Assembly: GCA_963748545.1 (NCBI GenBank)
Contig: CAVVJO010000012.1
Coordinates: 62,001-126,000 of the forward strand
Length of the DNA stretch: 64,000 bases
Direction: 5' to 3'
Origin: Roseiarcus sp963748545
Lineage (GTDB): Bacteria; Pseudomonadota; Alphaproteobacteria; Rhizobiales; Beijerinckiaceae
Positions 56,742 to 64,000 of the stretch are shown in pieces. The position numbers and the translations under genes are program-made. The notes under the pieces are model-generated. The model searched no databases and was not told the DNA's origin. It saw only the letters and a program-made list of their open reading frames with translations. How positions within the stretch are numbered: the first letter of the stretch is position 1; each line of letters starts with the position of its first letter.

Positions 56742-59700
56742 TCAAATAGCCTGAGCAGTCGCCTTTACATTGTCTGGCCATGGCCCATCGAGCGGGATTG
56801 GTGGTTGCGAGGTCCATAGCGCGAACGTATCGAGGGCAGGAACTTTGGCGCGGTCGTTCATCGCGGCCGCAATGGCGGTCAGGATCTCAGCTTCACTTTC
56901 GGAAAGTTTTGTGCAGAGGTACGTGATGTAGTAGTCGATATCCCACACCTTCGCGACGTTCGCGTGATCGGGCAATTCGTCGATGGCGAGCAGCGTTTTC
57001 AATTGGCCTACATAGACTCCATATGGCTGGCTTTCGAGGAACGCCGCCGATAGTCGCATGAAGAGAATGCGCGAACTGGTCAGATCCGCCTTCCCCGCTT
57101 CGAGTGACCAAGCCTCGGCTAGAGCTTTACGAGCCTCTTCTAACTTGTTCTGCAACAATAGGATCGCGGCGAGATTATTCAGCCGATGCGGAATGATCGG
57201 AGCAGTAGGGCCGAAATGAGCAAGGTTCAATTCCAGAGCCTCGCGCGCCAGGAGTTCCGCCTTATCGAACTGTCCCAGCTTGCGGTAATCGATAGCGAGA
57301 TTGTTGATAGCGCGCGCAAGGTCGGGATCAGGTTGGCCCTGTGCCCTGATACGTCTGTGGGTCACTGCTTCGAGCTTGATTGCAATCGCTTCCTCTACAC
57401 GCCCCACATCAAGTAGCAGGCTAGCTAGATTATCAGCGCAGGCGTTAGTAAGAATATGCGACCTGCCTAGAACCCGCTCAAAAGTCCCCAGGGCGTGTTT
57501 GAAGAGCCGCTCGGAATCATCGTAGCAGCCTATCATTTGTAGTAGACCGGCAAGGTTGTTAACAGCGGTTAGGGTATGCTGATGATCTTCGCCAAACACC
57601 GTAGAGGAAATCTTCACGGCTCGATCCAGCAGAAGTTTAGCTTCGTTAAAAGAGCCTTGCTGAATCAGTTGATCCCCGAGATTGTTGAGAACCTTCGTTA
57701 AACCGGCGTCGTTAGTCCCCGGTTTTGACTCGTAAATAGCCATGGCGCGACGGAGCATCTCTTCCTTTTCACTGAGCGACCCTCGATTTCCGACTGAAAG
57801 GGCCACGTAGTTGAGCGCGTCTGCGAATTCGATGCTGTCCGAGCCATGGCGTTTCTCGCTTGTCGCCATCGACCGTCGGAATGCCGTTTCGGCATCGGCA
57901 TTACGTCCGAGCATTCGTAATGTCTCGCCATAAGCCAACAAACGACCTGCTACCGTTTCGCTTTCAGCACCTTCTGTCTGTTCCGCGAGTGAAAGAGCCA
58001 CTTCATCGACCGCGAGGTTTTCGTTGTAGAGACTCTTTCCATAATAGAGTTGGCCCAGGGCGATCAGGAGCGGTAGGCTGGGTGATACTCGATGGTCTTC
58101 CGACTGGGCTATGTAGAGCGCCTCGGCATGCGGTCGGAGTTTGTCCCACACAGGCCATGTGTTGGGACTCTCAGCAGTTTCATCGGGTGCATACTTCTGC
58201 AATGTGGCGCGCGTGGCCTCGACCCACCTCGGTAATGATTCTTTAGGGATGCGATGACTCAGCACTAATCGTTCCATCCGGTGAATGCTGAAGTCGCCAT
58301 CACCGCGTTCGACCAAAGAGTAATTGGCCAAATCCGATAGCGCGTCCTCGACGTCACGTTCCACCATTGCTTCCCCGTATTCTTCACACCATAGGTCGAT
58401 GAGCGCTTTGTACTCCTCAGGGCACTGCGCGAACATCGCAAGGGGAATCGGTGCCGGGGCCAAAACGCTCGCCGCGCGCAACAAAGCTTTCTCGGCAGGT
58501 CCCAACAGATCGATCGATAGGAAGTACGTGGTCGCGACCGTCTTCGCAGCCCGGTCCGTATTAGGGTCTGGATCGTAGTCGATCATGGCCTTTCTGTGAA
58601 ATGCCAGTGCCTTGTCGAATTCGGTAAGATAGCGGTCAAATGTCTTGTTGTGCCACCGGACATATGCTGCCGCGTGTGTAAGGGCGAGCGGCAGGCAACC
58701 CAGTTCAGTCGCGAGTGCCCGGGCTTTCTCGGCGTCACTAGGACGCGGCTTGCGCCGTCCTTCGTTCGCCCTTTGCAGAAGCAGCGCCACTGCGTCCTCC
58801 AGCGGCAGAACGTCCAGCGGGATAGTTCGGACACTGCCTCCCCAACCTGTCAGCCGCGAGGTGATGAGAATATGTCCGCCATGCAACGTAGCCGCCAAGC
58901 TCTGCACCGCCTCGAGCGCTTCCTCTGTGTCGACATTGTCTAGAATTAACAGCCACCCCGTGCTCTGGCTCAGCCAACGCATGGCGGCGGCATATTGCTC
59001 AGCCTGCGGCGCTCGTTGAAACTCAGGAAGATCCAGTGCCGTATCGTCGGCGCACAACTTGGCGATGTTGGTTTCGAGATCTGCGCGCGTGTTCGCAGAG
59101 ACGAACAGAACGGCTGTAAACTCGTCCCTGTGCCGGTTGGCATATTCGATCGCGAGGCGGGTCTTGCCAATCCCTCCCAATCCACCGATCACGCGCGGCT
59201 GAAGGATCGCAGACGCGCCGCACTGAGTAAGCTGCTGGTCGAGTGTTCGCAGTTCTTCCTCCCGGCCCTTAAATAAATCGCCCAAACTACCCAAACGTAG
59301 GTTGAAAGGACGACGGGTAACCAGATGCGCGTTGATGCGTCGGCTCAAATTCAAGAGCTTGCGCTTGGTATCCGCTTCTGCTAAAGAATCGAGTGTCAAG
59401 GAAGCATCCCAGACAGCTTGTCGCTCGGCCAACTTCTCCGAACCTGGCACCGCTAACGGCCCAGAAAACCTTCCGCTCAGGGGAACCCAGAGAAGAGCAA
59501 GGCCATCCTGCGTGGCTTCTAGAATGCGGGGAAGCTCGTAATCAACGATGAATTTGGAGGCAAGAAAATGCGGCGAAACAAGCAGTACCGCGACTTTTGC
59601 CTTGTCAATGGCGTCGACGATCTCCTGATACCAGGAATCCCCTGGTTCAACTTCGCGATCGTCAAAATATTGAATTCGACCGTTGCGAATATCGGGATCA

Positions 59701-59801
59701 AGGACCGTCCGCACCTTGTCTAGCCAGTCGTTGTCACGGTGACTGTAGCTTACGAATACTCTGTTACGCTTACTAGTTTCCGCCAAGACGTCCTTTAGCA
59801 T
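56742..59801 (-). CDS. TIR-NB-ARC-TPR protein (STAND-type, predicted antiphage)
   Basis: The 1,019-aa protein has an N-terminal TIR domain (12-140: RVFVSYSHRDNDWLDKV, VSPHFLASKFIVDYELPRIL; Glu89 in YEL fits the NADase catalytic Glu), an NB-ARC ATPase with P-loop GGLGGIGKT (206-214), Walker B LLILDNVD (284-291) and LGCLPLAL, and C-terminal TPR repeats (LNNLGDQLIQQGSFNEAKLLL, VNNLAGLLQMIGCYDDSERL, INNLAIDYRKLGQFDKAELL). By analogy with known TIR-STAND proteins, the TPRs would sense an invader, NB-ARC would oligomerise, and TIR would consume NAD+. It fills about 96% of the island and has no partner gene. Function is inferred from domains. Confidence 0.88.
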   Translation of the reverse strand: MLKDVLAETSKRNRVFVSYSHRDNDWLDKVRTVLDPDIRNGRIQYFDDREVEPGDSWYQEIVDAIDKAKVAVLLVSPHFLASKFIVDYELPRILEATQDGLALLWVPLSGRFSGPLAVPGSEKLAERQAVWDASLTLDSLAEADTKRKLLNLSRRINAHLVTRRPFNLRLGSLGDLFKGREEELRTLDQQLTQCGASAILQPRVIGGLGGIGKTRLAIEYANRHRDEFTAVLFVSANTRADLETNIAKLCADDTALDLPEFQRAPQAEQYAAAMRWLSQSTGWLLILDNVDTEEALEAVQSLAATLHGGHILITSRLTGWGGSVRTIPLDVLPLEDAVALLLQRANEGRRKPRPSDAEKARALATELGCLPLALTHAAAYVRWHNKTFDRYLTEFDKALAFHRKAMIDYDPDPNTDRAAKTVATTYFLSIDLLGPAEKALLRAASVLAPAPIPLAMFAQCPEEYKALIDLWCEEYGEAMVERDVEDALSDLANYSLVERGDGDFSIHRMERLVLSHRIPKESLPRWVEATRATLQKYAPDETAESPNTWPVWDKLRPHAEALYIAQSEDHRVSPSLPLLIALGQLYYGKSLYNENLAVDEVALSLAEQTEGAESETVAGRLLAYGETLRMLGRNADAETAFRRSMATSEKRHGSDSIEFADALNYVALSVGNRGSLSEKEEMLRRAMAIYESKPGTNDAGLTKVLNNLGDQLIQQGSFNEAKLLLDRAVKISSTVFGEDHQHTLTAVNNLAGLLQMIGCYDDSERLFKHALGTFERVLGRSHILTNACADNLASLLLDVGRVEEAIAIKLEAVTHRRIRAQGQPDPDLARAINNLAIDYRKLGQFDKAELLAREALELNLAHFGPTAPIIPHRLNNLAAILLLQNKLEEARKALAEAWSLEAGKADLTSSRILFMRLSAAFLESQPYGVYVGQLKTLLAIDELPDHANVAKVWDIDYYITYLCTKLSESEAEILTAIAAAMNDRAKVPALDTFALWTSQPPIPLDGPWPDNVKATAQAI

Positions 59802-59888
59802 ATGGCTTCAGCAGCCAAAGCGCAATGTTTGCATCGGTTCGGAACCTTCCGTTCCTACCTGATTTCCTACCTGATTTGGGCACATTTT

Positions 59889-59961
59889 GGGCACAGACGA
59901 AAATGGCTTCCGTATCCCGTTGATACGAAAGCCAGTTATTTGGTGCGGAGAGGGGGACTTG
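59889..59961. repeat. Island border repeat, copy B
   Basis: A 73-bp copy of the same repeat. It differs from copies A and C in the hairpin loop (ccgtt against ttatt) and near the tRNA end (agttatttgg against agtacttgg). The stem is kept. Similarity to copy C extends left through cacRtttt (59881) and right to cttgaa (59963). It separates the two islands and lies about 80 bp upstream of the TIR gene's start. Confidence 0.9.
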
Positions 59962-60044
59962 AAACTGCGTGTTTTTTGGTGGCGGCGATTTTTGGGTAGA
60001 CGTAAACATGGAGACTCTTCTTCAGCCTGACGTTGGCCAATCAT

Positions 60045-61361
60045 CTAGCCGTCGCTGCTCGGAAATAATGGCTCCCATTCGACACAGTCATTGCCGAAAG
60101 AAACGGGGCCTCGAGCCCAAAATAGCGGCAGGGTCGCTTTTGGAACAGAGTGTGGAAAGGCAAAAGTCAAGCCAAGCCCGTCCATTCCTAGACCGCACAG
60201 TTTTATTCGTTCCTCCGGCCAACTTGAGCCACTCCAGCCTTTCCGATTGATGTAGTTCCTCCAAAGCTGTTCTCCGACTGTCTGGCAAAATCCTCTCGCT
60301 CTACCCAGCTTCTCATCGTTCCGCCAGCCTTTGGAATCCTGGAAGGCGTACGGCACCACTCGCGGTTGGATGCGCGCAACGTAGGCGCCAATGTCTTGTT
60401 GGTCTGAATCGACCGGTTCGCTCGCTGGAGAGCCAAGCAGTACGCGGAACCTGCGCGCCGCCGCAGGTACGGCAACTTGGACATTAGGCAACTCATTGGC
60501 AGAAAGATACTGGCGAAGAATTGCTTCTCCAAAGTCGCAAACTACTCCAAACTGCAATGTAACTGGCAGCTTCGCGAGAATCGAGGGATCGCTCAAGCGC
60601 TCGACCTTCTGATTTCTGCCCAGCGGACGAGTTCCACGCAAGCTATCAAAAACACCGCGCATCTCCGTTCCAGAGAAAAGGCCGTCCTCCACGAGGCGTA
60701 CGACCCTGGGATGCGCTCCTTTTTCAATTGCCTCGGTAATCGGCAGAAGTGTTGCGTCCGGGCACCGTTTGCCCATCAGATTGCTGACAGTTCCCCAGCT
60801 CTTCCCCCACTTGTCCTTGTTGAAACCGACGATCAAGTCCTTTTCATAGAAGTCTGCGCCGATGCTAAGTGAGTCAGACAACTCCGAATAGGAAATCACA
60901 TCAACGAGTTGCAAAAGATGCTCGCCGACAGGAAGATGGTTACTCAATTTCTCAAATTGCGAAAGCCAAGCCTCCAGATGTGACTCCTCCAGCTTGGCAA
61001 GTCCAAAGTTGTTTAGTCGGCTCAGGACTTGGCTTCGCCAATCCAATTTCAGCTTCTGAAGCTGGCTGCGGAGTGCTTGTCCGTGAATCAAATTCTTAAT
61101 GGACGGGCCTTGTATGACGGTATATCCGGCGTCAACAAGCGCCTGCTCATCGCAGTGGATCCGTGGGGGTGCCAGGATGTCATCGATATTGTGAGATTGG
61201 CAATAGTGGATGATTCGTTCGGTGACATCGGGCGAGGTTACTTCGCCCAGCGGAAAAATGTGAATGATGCCTCTGTCCTGCCAGTCAAACGGCGCGAAGC
61301 GATTCAGCGCCGCTATTAGGGGCTGTCGGAAGGATTCCGTCATTACAATTAACAGGGGCAT
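60045..61361 (-). CDS. Phosphoribosyltransferase-like (PRTase-CE-like) conflict-system protein
   Basis: The 438-aa protein has a PRPP-loop-like motif, LVEDGLFSGTEMRG (223-236), where the acidic pair followed by SGTE matches the PRTase (E/D)(E/D)xxxTGxT pattern in relaxed form. Upstream, LEAWLSQFEKL...GEHLLQLVDVISYSE (about 129-160) resembles the helical region of PRTase-CE proteins described computationally in bacterial conflict systems. Such enzymes may modify nucleotides or proteins, but no activity is established here. It follows the LOTUS-like gene by 27 bp. An ATG at 61343 is an alternative start. Family assignment is moderate. Confidence 0.6.
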   Translation of the reverse strand: MPLLIVMTESFRQPLIAALNRFAPFDWQDRGIIHIFPLGEVTSPDVTERIIHYCQSHNIDDILAPPRIHCDEQALVDAGYTVIQGPSIKNLIHGQALRSQLQKLKLDWRSQVLSRLNNFGLAKLEESHLEAWLSQFEKLSNHLPVGEHLLQLVDVISYSELSDSLSIGADFYEKDLIVGFNKDKWGKSWGTVSNLMGKRCPDATLLPITEAIEKGAHPRVVRLVEDGLFSGTEMRGVFDSLRGTRPLGRNQKVERLSDPSILAKLPVTLQFGVVCDFGEAILRQYLSANELPNVQVAVPAAARRFRVLLGSPASEPVDSDQQDIGAYVARIQPRVVPYAFQDSKGWRNDEKLGRARGFCQTVGEQLWRNYINRKGWSGSSWPEERIKLCGLGMDGLGLTFAFPHSVPKATLPLFWARGPVSFGNDCVEWEPLFPSSDG

Positions 61362-61388
61362 TCGCGGAGCGTTGGTGAAACTGCTCCC

Positions 61389-62315
61389 CTATGCGTTGAG
61401 TAATATCTGCCGCAGTGCATCCATTACCGTGCCTAGCGGCAATCTAAGCTGGTCAATTTCAGCTTGAGAAAGTTTTTCGAGTGCCTTGATCGCAATGGCT
61501 CTCGAATCGGGAAGCTCCGCTCCGATATTGGCCGGTCGAGCAGCCAAGCTTATTGGCAAGGCCGGAGGCAAACTGCGTCGCATCCGTTGCGATCTTGCCT
61601 GTTGTTGAGAAGATCGAAGTACGCTGGCCCATAGAGACGCTTCCTCGGCGTCTGCGCCAGAATCCATTAATCGCTTCTCGAACAACTCTACAGCTTTGTC
61701 AACTCTAAACTCCTCCCAGTGGGAGAGAAGGTTTGCCTCGCGCATGAGCGTGGTGAACTTGACGCTGGATGTCGGAGAGGTGAGTGCCTCCAAGAATGGG
61801 CTGGTCTCCCTACCATTGAGAGTCGCAACAAAGTTGACTGCGATCTGCTGGTAATCCTCTTTGGATAATTTTGGAACAGTCGTCAGGCCGTCGTCCAAGT
61901 CCACATCGTTGGCGCTATACATCAGTGCGGAATCTCGGGCGGACCAGCCAAACTGCGCAAGGGAGGATGGGTTTGTTACCGCCGACCAAAACCAGATTGA
62001 AGGCTCGTTTGGCACGCGTTTCCAGGCTCCAGTTGCCAATTGGCCAACGGGACCGTCGAAGCACACGTTATAAAGGTCGTCGAGTCCCTGCCTTCCCAAC
62101 CAAACAATTTCGTTGGGAAAGTATATGCTGACAAGTCTCTTGAGTCCGCCAAACCGTTTCCTCAGATTTGAGTCCTTTAGCTGGGCCCGAATTATCGGCC
62201 CGAGTTGAGCCCCTAAAACTTTCTGGCCTTGTGGGAATCGAAGCGCCAGGGCGGACCTTACATCTTGAAGCTCTAGTGCGGTCGGACCGCTTGAAGCGGT
62301 TGAAATGGTATTCAT
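61389..62315 (-). CDS. OST-HTH/LOTUS-like domain protein
   Basis: In this 308-aa protein residues 16-82 (LQDVRSALALRFPQGQKVLG, AQLGPIIRAQLKDSNLRKRF, GGLKRLVSIYFPNEIVWLG) look like an OST-HTH/LOTUS winged helix, which binds RNA (G-quadruplexes in some cases). The rest is mostly helical with no recognised enzyme motif (YQQIAVNFVATLNGRETSPF, RLMDSGADAEEASLWASVLR). It is the first gene of a two-gene operon with the PRTase-like protein, the only coding content of the second island. It could be the sensor and the partner the effector (inference). Confidence 0.55.
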   Translation of the reverse strand: MNTISTASSGPTALELQDVRSALALRFPQGQKVLGAQLGPIIRAQLKDSNLRKRFGGLKRLVSIYFPNEIVWLGRQGLDDLYNVCFDGPVGQLATGAWKRVPNEPSIWFWSAVTNPSSLAQFGWSARDSALMYSANDVDLDDGLTTVPKLSKEDYQQIAVNFVATLNGRETSPFLEALTSPTSSVKFTTLMREANLLSHWEEFRVDKAVELFEKRLMDSGADAEEASLWASVLRSSQQQARSQRMRRSLPPALPISLAARPANIGAELPDSRAIAIKALEKLSQAEIDQLRLPLGTVMDALRQILLNA

Positions 62316-62664
62316 TGGCCATCCTTTTCACTGAAATCTCCCCCCACAAAAAAAGAGGGGGGAGAAATCGCAAACTTGCTAGACCGAAGAGAAAGCTCTC
62401 TTCCGGTTCTAAAGGATTTTACAGCCCAAGGATACCTTCGGTCCTTGCGCAACGGGGTGAATCGGAGAAGCTACCCGTTCCGGCAGACTTACACTTCTAA
62501 GCCTTCCCCACGTCCATGCCTTCCAGCCACAATATGCGACGAATGTGACCGCCAAAGGCGACGGACCGCCAGCAACTCTATGATATTACAATGCGACTTG
62601 AGATTACAATAGCGGATAAACCCGTGGAATGAGCCCTAGATCCAAACACAAAGCTATTTTCAGG
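62316..62664. promoter_or_regulatory. Non-coding island end upstream of the LOTUS-like gene
   Basis: About 350 bp without a gene. It has a run of A then G (aaaaaaagaggggggag, near 62,347-62,363) just upstream of the start and must carry the promoter for the two-gene operon. No integrase or excisionase is encoded. Confidence 0.4.
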
Positions 62665-62672
62665 CACGTTTT

Positions 62673-62744
62673 GGGCACAGACGAAAATGGCTTCCGTATC
62701 TTATTGATACGAAAGCCAGTACTTGGTGCGGAGAGGGGGACTTG
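62673..62744. repeat. Island border repeat, copy C (original tRNA-Leu 3' end)
   Basis: This is the parent copy: its right part (62724-62744) is the actual 3' end of tRNA-Leu, its left part the natural terminator. The match to copies A and B ends inside the T arm, as expected for an integration site in a tRNA gene. Confidence 0.9.
62688..62719 (-). terminator. Rho-independent terminator of the secG-tRNA-Leu unit
   Basis: Read on the - strand: TGGCTTTCGTATC, loop AATAA, GATACGGAAGCCA, then TTTT. The 13-bp stem has one G-T wobble. It follows the tRNA 3' end by about 5 nt and is copied within each island border. Confidence 0.8.
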
Positions 62745-62808
62745 AACCCCCACGGTGTTACCCGCTAGCACCTCAAGCTAGTGCGTCTGCCAATTCCGCC
62801 ATCTCCGC
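62724..62808 (-). tRNA. tRNA-Leu (anticodon GAG)
   Basis: The 85-nt gene (on the - strand) has GCGGAGA/TCTCCGC acceptor, a long variable arm as usual for Leu, anticodon stem CTAGC-TTGAGGT-GCTAG with GAG, GGGGG TTCAAGT CCCCC T arm and encoded CCA. It lies just downstream of secG, the same order as secG-leuU in E. coli. Its 3' end is the target of two tandem integrations. Confidence 0.96.
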
Positions 62809-62832
62809 AATGCGCACACACAAATCAGAATT

Positions 62833-63219
62833 CTACTTCTTTGCCGGAGCCGGAGCGGGTGGCGCTGTCGCAGCAGGTGCGCTCGGCTGTGTTGGCAAAG
62901 TCAACGGCGTAGTGGTGGTAGTCGTTTTGGGTGCTGCCTTCTTAGTGCGATTCTCCAAAACGCTGCCCGAACTCCGTACCTGACCATTGGCCAGAATTCC
63001 AAGGCTCAGAGACGTCACCATAAACAGGGCAGCCGCCACTGTCGTCGCCTTCGATAGAACGGTAGCCGTTCCGCGCGGGCCAAACACCGTTTGCGATCCC
63101 ATGCCGCCAAAAGCGCCGGCCAAATCAGCCGCCTTTCCGCTTTGCAGCAGAACCACCAGGATCAAGATCAAACAAACAATAACATGCACCGCCGTAACGG
63201 CAATCAATAGCCAAGACAT
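62833..63219 (-). CDS. secG: Preprotein translocase subunit SecG
   Basis: The 128-aa protein starts MSWLLIAVTAVHVIVCLILI and has the SecG block LQSGKAADLAGAFGGMGSQTVFGPRG followed by a second helix (TTVAAALFMVTSLSLGILA). The C-terminal tail rich in Thr, Pro and Ala is longer than in Proteobacteria and common in Acidobacteriota. It assists SecYEG. It is divergent from pdxH; tRNA-Leu follows. Confidence 0.93.
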   Translation of the reverse strand: MSWLLIAVTAVHVIVCLILILVVLLQSGKAADLAGAFGGMGSQTVFGPRGTATVLSKATTVAAALFMVTSLSLGILANGQVRSSGSVLENRTKKAAPKTTTTTTPLTLPTQPSAPAATAPPAPAPAKK

Positions 63220-63273
63220 TACATTTTGAGTATACCAACCCAGCACATTCATCCATGACAATGAGAAGAAGAT

Positions 63274-63927
63274 ATGCTGAACCCGCTAGAACTGTCAAAA
63301 CTGCGCGAGGATTACCGCTTAGCGGTGCTCGACGAGGCCCACTGCGCCGCCAACCCGATCCGGCAGTTCGAACTCTGGTTTCAAGAAGCCAAAAGCGCCG
63401 GCTTGAAAGAACCCAACGCCATGACTTTGTCCACAGTCGACTCTGCCGGACAGCCGTCCGGGCGCATCGTTCTGCTGAAAGGCATCGAGGATGACGACCT
63501 GCACTTTTACACCAACTACTTGAGCCGGAAGGGTCAGGAACTGGCCGCCAATCCGCGTTGCGCTTTGACATTCTTCTGGGCGGAATTGGAGCGGCAAGTA
63601 CGCGTGGAAGGCGTTGTCGGAAAGCTATCGAAGGAGACTTCGCAAGCTTATTTCAAAGGCCGCCCCAAAGGCAGCCGCTTGGGCGCAGTGGTCTCAAACC
63701 AAAGTGCCGAATTGCCCTCACGGGAACCCTTAGAAACGCGCCTCGCCGAACTCGAGCAAGTGTTCGCGCATAGCGACAACGTCCCTATGCCCGATTCATG
63801 GGGTGGCTACAAAGTAAAACCGCACCTGCTCGAATTTTGGCAGGGCCGCACGAACCGTCTGCATGATCGCATCCGCTATCGTTTAGACTGCCAAGGCGGC
63901 TGGGCCATGGGGCGCCTGTCGCCATGA
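63274..63927 (+). CDS. pdxH: Pyridoxamine/pyridoxine 5'-phosphate oxidase
   Basis: The 217-aa protein has the N-terminal LREDYRLAVLDEAHCAANPIRQF, the FMN-binding RIVLLKGIEDDDLHFYTNY and SRKGQELAANPRCALTFFW, ending with WQGRTNRLHDRIRYRLD, which contacts PLP. It oxidises PNP or PMP to PLP. Its ATG lies 54 bp from secG. The C-terminus is complete at 63927. Confidence 0.95.
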   Translation: MLNPLELSKLREDYRLAVLDEAHCAANPIRQFELWFQEAKSAGLKEPNAMTLSTVDSAGQPSGRIVLLKGIEDDDLHFYTNYLSRKGQELAANPRCALTFFWAELERQVRVEGVVGKLSKETSQAYFKGRPKGSRLGAVVSNQSAELPSREPLETRLAELEQVFAHSDNVPMPDSWGGYKVKPHLLEFWQGRTNRLHDRIRYRLDCQGGWAMGRLSP

Positions 63928-64000
63928 TTCTCAGTCTTTTCGATACGATGCAACGGGCCGATTGAAACGGTAGCGGACCGCTCGCTCTGGCTCACGAGAT
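63928..64000. other. Window end, no gene recognised
   Basis: The last 73 bp after pdxH hold no recognisable coding start or RNA. Confidence 0.3.

Noticed and set aside
59808..60044. Minus-strand reading across repeat B that ends PKMCPNQVGNQVGTEG, reminiscent of a recombinase tail
   Set aside because: Too short and without the R-H-R-Y catalytic motifs; could be chance. Not called as an integrase remnant.

Overview
The window joins two unrelated kinds of DNA. Positions 1 to about 51,405 are GC-rich, with dense alphaproteobacterial gene order (ffh-rpsP-rimM, ptsP-prfA, etfBA, petA, ilvC, a large porin). The best reading is a Hyphomicrobiales/Rhizobiales genome, possibly of the Beijerinckiaceae/Methylocystaceae type (inference from gene content, not tested). 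From about 51,410 to the end the base composition is clearly lower in GC. The genes there (DUF2934-Hsp20 fusion, group-3-like hydrogenase subunits, secG next to tRNA-Leu(GAG), pdxH) look like Acidobacteriota. At the seam a porin on the + strand loses its C-terminus inside the coding frame and a hydrogenase small (delta) subunit on the - strand loses its C-terminus at the same bases. This is what a chimeric contig would produce; a real recombination is less likely.

Left part, in order: LOG-family nucleotide hydrolase (partial), MBL/beta-CASP hydrolase, a broken trypsin-like protease, hydroxypyruvate isomerase, rsmB, a PEP-CTERM-like mini-protein, ffh-rpsP-rimM, the four-gene fumarate reductase frdABCD, an isolated Rieske protein petA, a PEP mutase-family enzyme, trmD, a small catabolic cluster (NTF2-like, alpha/beta hydrolase, SDR) facing a winged-helix regulator, an XRE regulator facing a medium-chain reductase, 3-hydroxybutyryl-CoA dehydrogenase with etfA/etfB, a peptide ABC importer, ptsP-prfA-nadD, a DnaQ-like exonuclease, TPM/LemA membrane proteins, ilvC, tRNA-Lys, small secreted proteins, a two-component system next to an RND efflux operon, and a porin.

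Right part: hydrogenase delta (fragment), gamma, a cyclic-nucleotide-binding protein and hydrogenase beta, then Hsp20, an acyltransferase, and two tandem islands inserted at the 3' end of tRNA-Leu(GAG). Three copies of a 72-73 bp repeat mark the island borders. The repeat consists of the last ~21 nt of the tRNA plus its downstream terminator hairpin. The first island holds only one gene, a TIR-NB-ARC-TPR protein. The second holds only a two-gene operon, an OST-HTH/LOTUS-like protein followed by a phosphoribosyltransferase-like (PRTase-CE-like) protein. Neither island has an integrase. These two cargo-only units look like minimal defence islands, and the second is the best candidate here for a little-described system.

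Single-base indels break several genes that should be intact, including the essential release factor prfA, an OmpR-type regulator, two other regulators and three hydrogenase subunits. They are concentrated around the seam. The simplest reading is consensus error, so pseudogene calls in this window should be treated with caution.
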